Both the position numbers and the translations under genes were made by a program. The notes under the pieces were generated by a model, which made no database searches, was not told the origin of the DNA, and saw only the letters and a program-made list of their open reading frames with translations. 64,000 nt of DNA from Streptomyces sp. SS1-1 (lineage in GTDB: Bacteria; Actinomycetota; Actinomycetes; Streptomycetales; Streptomycetaceae), in assembly GCF_008973465.1 (NCBI RefSeq), contig NZ_WBXN01000004.1, positions 6,550,501-6,614,500 of the forward strand, in the 5' to 3' direction. Shown piece after piece: positions 61,896 to 64,000 of the stretch; position 1 is the stretch's first letter, and each line of letters opens with the position of its first letter.

Positions 61896-62759
61896 ATGCC
61901 GGAACTCCCCGAGGTGGAAGCGCTCAAGGACTTCCTCACCGAGCACCTGGTCGGCCACGAGATCGTCCGGGTGCTGCCCGTCGCGATCAGTGTCCTGAAG
62001 ACGTACGACCCGCCTGTCGGCGCGCTGGAGGGGCACCGGGTCGCCGCCGTGCACCGCTACGGCAAGTTCCTCGACCTGGAGACGGACGGCGGGCCCCGCC
62101 TCGTCAGCCATCTGGCGCGGGCGGGCTGGCTGCACTGGAAGGACGAGCTGCCGAGCGGCCTGCCCCGCCCCGGCAAGGGGCCCCTCGCGCTGCGGGTGGC
62201 CCTGGAGACCGGCGCCGGGTTCGACCTGACGGAGGCCGGCACCCAGAAGCGGCTCGCGGTGTACGTCGTGACGGACCCGCGGGAGGTGCCGGGCATCGGC
62301 CGCCTCGGCCCCGACCCGCTCGCCGACGACTTCGACGAGGCGCGCTTCGCCGCGCTCCTCGAAGGCGAACGCCGGCGCATCAAGGGCGCCCTGCGCGACC
62401 AGAGCCTGATCGCCGGCGTCGGCAACGCCTACAGCGACGAGATTCTGCACGCCGCGAAGATGTCGCCGTTCAAGCTGGCGGCGTCGCTGACCCCGGAGGA
62501 GGTCACCCGGCTGTACGAGGCGCTGCGGACGACGCTGACCGAGGCGGTCGAGCGCTCGCGCGGGGTCGCGGCCGGGCGGCTGAAGGCCGAGAAGAAGAGC
62601 GGCCTGCGGGTGCACGGCCGCACGGGCGAGCCCTGCCCGGTGTGCGGCGACACGATCCGCGAGGTCTCCTTCAGCGACTCCTCGCTCCAGTACTGCCCGA
62701 CCTGCCAGACGGGCGGCAAGCCGCTCGCGGACCGCCGGCTGTCCCGGCTGCTGAAGTAG
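61896..62759 (+). CDS. Fpg/Nei-family DNA glycosylase, atypical zinc finger
   Basis: A 287-aa base-excision repair glycosylase. The catalytic MPELPEVEAL start gives Pro2 and Glu3 after Met removal, and Lys57 sits in RYGKFLD. DQSLIAGVGNAYSDEIL is the H2TH motif. The zinc finger has CPVC...CPTC, but between the pairs the sequence is SFSDSSLQY, without the GR-x-T arginine that contacts DNA in Fpg and Nei. It removes oxidised bases, though specificity may differ. No ribosome binding site is visible before ATG 61896; it may be translated from the phosphatase transcript. Confidence 0.88.
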   Translation: MPELPEVEALKDFLTEHLVGHEIVRVLPVAISVLKTYDPPVGALEGHRVAAVHRYGKFLDLETDGGPRLVSHLARAGWLHWKDELPSGLPRPGKGPLALRVALETGAGFDLTEAGTQKRLAVYVVTDPREVPGIGRLGPDPLADDFDEARFAALLEGERRRIKGALRDQSLIAGVGNAYSDEILHAAKMSPFKLAASLTPEEVTRLYEALRTTLTEAVERSRGVAAGRLKAEKKSGLRVHGRTGEPCPVCGDTIREVSFSDSSLQYCPTCQTGGKPLADRRLSRLLK

Positions 62760-62766
62760 CGGCCCC

Positions 62767-62907
62767 TCAGGTCAGGCCCCGCGTGGCCGGCCAGGCGATG
62801 AACGCGACCACGGCGAGGAACAGCGCCGGGATCGCCGTGCAGCGCGCCAGCACGGTCAGGGCCGCCGTGGAGCCGGCCGACCGACGGTTACAGTTTCCGC
62901 TGCTCAC
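62767..62907 (-). CDS. Possible 46-aa single-span membrane peptide
   Basis: A short frame from GTG 62907 with a basic N-terminus (SGNCNRRSAGSTAAL) and one hydrophobic helix (AIPALFLAVVAFIAWPA) near the C-terminus. It converges on the glycosylase gene. No ribosome binding site is evident, so translation is uncertain. Nothing else is recognised in 62908-63012. Confidence 0.35.
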   Translation of the reverse strand: MSSGNCNRRSAGSTAALTVLARCTAIPALFLAVVAFIAWPATRGLT

Positions 62908-63012
62908 AGGGGCTGGGCAACTGCACGGACACCCCCGCGCTGACGGAACTTCACGGTTCAACGGTGCCGTCCGTGCCACCCCGTGCCGCCCGGCCGCCTC
63001 GTGCCGTCCGTG

Positions 63013-63666
63013 TCATCCGGGCTTGATCGTCACCAGATGCTCGCCGTCGGAGGTCCGCACCTCGTAGCGCGCGATCTCCTCCGTGTGCATCGCCGAGGCG
63101 CCCTTCATCGTGTTCTCGCGGGCGTCGTGGTGGGCCGCCGACCAGCTGGTCACCGTCTCCTCCGCGCCGTCCCGGCCGACGGCGATCAGATGGCAGGCGC
63201 GCGGTCCGGCGCCGTCCTTCACCTTGAGCTCGACCTGGGTGCCGTAGACCTCGTTCTCGGTCCTGACCTGCGCCCACACCCCCGAGCGCGCGTCCGTGGC
63301 CTCGATGACCTGGAGGGTGTGCTCCTCGCCGGTCACCATGAGTGCCACGCCGGGGCCGACCAGGGCGATCACGGCCGAGGCGGCCAGGGCGTAGAGGGTG
63401 CGCCGGCGGCCGGCGCGGTGCCGTGCGGCCACCGCGTCGAGCAGCCGGTTCAGCATCTGCGGGCCCGGCTGGGCCATGGGGTGCACGAAGCGGGGCGTCG
63501 ACCGCCGGTACAGCATCAACTGGCGGGTGACGGGCCCGAACTCGGTCACGTGTGCGCTGCACCGCGCGCACTCCATGAGGTGGTCCTCGAAGCGGAACGC
63601 CTCCGCCTCGCTGAGCACGCCGAGCGCGTACGCGGCGACGTCGCGATGCCTCTCCAGGGACCTCAT
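63013..63666 (-). CDS. Membrane-anchored zinc-binding anti-sigma factor
   Basis: A 217-aa anti-sigma factor. The N-terminal ZAS domain has HLMECARCSAHV (HxxxCxxC, residues 29-36), preceded by ALGVLSEAEAFRFEDH. One membrane helix (about 91-112, TLYALAASAVIALVGPGVALMV) separates it from an extracellular domain (114-217). It should hold an ECF sigma factor inactive; the sigma gene is not in the window and may lie beyond the right-hand gene. ATG 63666 has GAGGA seven bases upstream. Confidence 0.88.
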   Translation of the reverse strand: MRSLERHRDVAAYALGVLSEAEAFRFEDHLMECARCSAHVTEFGPVTRQLMLYRRSTPRFVHPMAQPGPQMLNRLLDAVAARHRAGRRRTLYALAASAVIALVGPGVALMVTGEEHTLQVIEATDARSGVWAQVRTENEVYGTQVELKVKDGAGPRACHLIAVGRDGAEETVTSWSAAHHDARENTMKGASAMHTEEIARYEVRTSDGEHLVTIKPG

Positions 63667-63817
63667 GCCGAATCCTCGTGCCGTTGGGTGTGGGGTGTGT
63701 TACTCCGTGCGCCCATTGGTACGCACCGGACGGCCGAAACACTCAAGCCACACACAGAATCGCAACCAGGGGATTCGGAGCGGTCGGCGCCGAGGATTGG
63801 TCCCGGGGGAGAAATTC

Positions 63818-64000
63818 TCAGAAGAGGTGGATGGCCAGGTGCCCGAGGGGCAGTCCGAGCTGCCACGCGGGGGTCCAGACCTTGGGTCCCTCGTCCTCGC
63901 CGGCCGACGTGCCGCCCCCCGGCACCGCGTTCAGATCGGGGGCGAGCAGCTCGGTCTCCTGCAGCCAGCGCCAGGCCGCCTCGGCCAGCCGCAGATCGGG
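63818..64000 (-). CDS. Unknown protein, C-terminal 60 residues only
   Basis: The visible part runs from the right window edge to a TGA at 63820-63818. It contains LRLAEAAWRWLQETELLAPD, a Gly/Glu-rich spacer and the ending WTPAWQLGLPLGHLAIHLF. I do not recognise the family. The gap 63667-63817 contains no other gene and probably includes the anti-sigma factor promoter on the minus strand. Confidence 0.55.
   Translation of the reverse strand, partial: PDLRLAEAAWRWLQETELLAPDLNAVPGGGTSAGEDEGPKVWTPAWQLGLPLGHLAIHLF

Overview
The window is GC-rich, with strongly biased third codon positions, many GTG starts, four-base ATGA/GTGA stop-start overlaps and long spurious open frames opposite real genes. 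With twin-arginine signals, SpoIIE-type phosphatases, an Rpf cell-wall protein and abundant TetR/LacI/GntR regulators, this points to a Streptomyces chromosome, probably a less conserved arm region. The order gnd / Rpf-M23 gene / glgA-glgC / wax-ester synthase resembles, from memory, the SCO0958-SCO0975 part of S. coelicolor. All coordinates come from manual reading; no database search was run.

Layout. (1) Positions 1-4842, minus strand: a six-gene aromatic meta-cleavage operon (MhpT-like transporter, MhpB extradiol dioxygenase, C-C hydrolase, 2-hydroxydienoate hydratase, NTF2/SnoaL protein, HpcH/HpaI aldolase cut by the window edge). It is read from a TTGACA-type promoter with two stacked palindromes. 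(2) 5066-7674: an FtsX/ATPase ABC exporter with its own TetR, preceded by a 42-bp perfect inverted repeat around a TAGGAT -10 box. (3) 7717-11276: two secreted hemicellulases (GH62 arabinofuranosidase, GH10 xylanase) sharing CGAAASTTTCG operators. (4) 11392-25871: mixed genes: a FUSC membrane protein, a class II UvrA, a LysR/MFS pair, an aldo-keto reductase, panD, a GNAT, a proline-rich protein, gnd, a secreted Rpf-LysM-M23 hydrolase and a DMT transporter. (5) 26047-38675: FhuF-like Fe-S protein, glgA-glgC, WS/DGAT, an unusual zinc-ribbon SDR, a monocistronic 57-aa peptide gene, TetR/SGNH, amidase, SDR/TetR and a decayed serine hydrolase.

(6) 38694-49397 is the most interesting part: a LacI regulator, an ABC sugar importer without its own ATPase, a cytoplasmic GH5 glycosidase, a Tat-exported GH85 endo-beta-N-acetylglucosaminidase and a cytoplasmic GH38 alpha-mannosidase. 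Together they read as an N-glycan foraging system: release outside, import, then trimming of alpha-mannose and the core beta-mannose inside. A tandem array of LacI-type operators with 24-bp spacing sits in its control region. (7) 49453-58198 follows directly: a GntR-controlled L-fucose operon (RbsA-type importer, mutarotase, fucose dehydrogenase, fuconolactonase, fuconate dehydratase, ketodeoxyfuconate dehydrogenase). Side by side, the two clusters could form a glycoprotein-glycan utilisation island.

(8) 58186-64000: a lipase maturation factor, a PAS-GAF-PP2C-HATPase signalling phosphatase, an atypical Fpg/Nei glycosylase, a zinc-binding anti-sigma factor and the 3' end of an unknown gene. 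I saw no rRNA, tRNA, CRISPR array, insertion sequence or prophage.
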